From assembly GCA_025980355.1 (NCBI GenBank), contig JAICXR010000240.1:1-5814 (forward strand): a stretch of 5,814 nt of DNA. The letters are read 5' to 3'. The stretch is from Chloroflexota bacterium (lineage in GTDB: Bacteria; Chloroflexota; UBA4733). Shown here one piece after another: positions 5,769-5,814 of the stretch (the stretch's first letter is position 1; every line of letters starts with the position of its first letter). The position numbers and the translations under genes were made by a program. The notes beneath the pieces were generated by a model. It was not told the origin of the DNA. It saw only the letters and a list, made by a program, of their open reading frames with translations, and searched no databases.

Positions 5769-5796
5769 TGACAATGTAGACATTATAACGAATACT
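5768..5796 (+). promoter_or_regulatory. Candidate sigma70-type promoter at the right edge
   Basis: TTGACA (5768-5773) is a perfect -35 hexamer. After exactly 17 nt comes AATACT (5791-5796), which matches four of six bases of the -10 consensus. The element lies in the only clearly AT-rich stretch of the window, in non-coding DNA after the last gene. It would drive a + strand gene beyond 5814. A TATAAT also reads on the minus strand at 5787-5782, but without a fitting -35 hexamer. Confidence 0.5.
5773..5784. promoter_or_regulatory. Operator-like palindrome inside the promoter spacer
   Basis: AATGT (5773-5777) and ACATT (5780-5784) are perfect inverted arms around AG. They sit between the -35 and -10 hexamers, where a repressor would block RNA polymerase. 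I do not assign a regulator family: the GT-NN-AC core does not match the wider spacing of HutC-type GntR sites. The position is suggestive; the short arms limit confidence. Confidence 0.35.
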
Positions 5797-5814
5797 CAGC
5801 GCGCCACCCGAATC

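Noticed and set aside
5782..5787. Perfect TATAAT on the minus strand
   Set aside because: No acceptable -35 hexamer lies 16-18 nt upstream and no extended -10 TG is present; transcription would run antisense into the MBL gene.

Overview
The window is strongly GC-rich with a matching G/C bias at third codon positions. It carries a Tat-type lipoprotein substrate-binding protein with a long Ala/Ser/Thr tether. This combination fits a high-GC Gram-positive or monoderm-like bacterium, and the Chloroflexota (Thermomicrobia-like) are my best guess. That is an inference from style; no phylogenetic marker gene is present.

Layout, all on the + strand. Positions 1-252 hold no gene I can support, only a strong GC hairpin (62-85), a candidate sigma70-type promoter (160-188) and a ribosome binding site (238-244). 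Four genes follow. (1) 253-936 is a DUF1080 / 3-keto-disaccharide hydrolase domain protein. Its natural start falls on an ATA codon. (2) 1000-3270 is a 756-residue protein with no signal peptide. It has a duplicated 'RNWxLxPxxQL' helical module at the N-terminus, a TIM-barrel glycoside-hydrolase-like centre and a helical C-terminus. (3) 3397-4983 is a Tat/lipoprotein family 1 extracellular solute-binding protein of the sugar ABC type. (4) 4989-5729 is a metallo-beta-lactamase-fold hydrolase with a complete metal-ligand set, 5 nt after the binding protein. The last 85 bases (5730-5814) hold no gene. They contain a short AT-rich island with a TTGACA-N17-AATACT promoter candidate and a palindrome in its spacer, preceded by three 10-bp direct repeats, probably serving a gene beyond the right edge.

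How the genes may work together (inference): the same strand, modest gaps (63, 126 and 5 nt) and the lack of an obvious terminator inside the block suggest one carbohydrate or glycoside utilisation operon. The lipoprotein would capture a saccharide or glycoside outside the membrane. Permeases are not in this window and must be encoded elsewhere or further downstream. The two proteins without signal peptides, the DUF1080 protein and the glycosidase-like protein, would process the imported compound in the cytoplasm. The metallo-hydrolase could open a lactone, ester or thioester produced on the way. The least described part is the 756-residue protein, which I recognise only as a family of hypothetical proteins. 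No mobile element, CRISPR array, tRNA or rRNA was seen.
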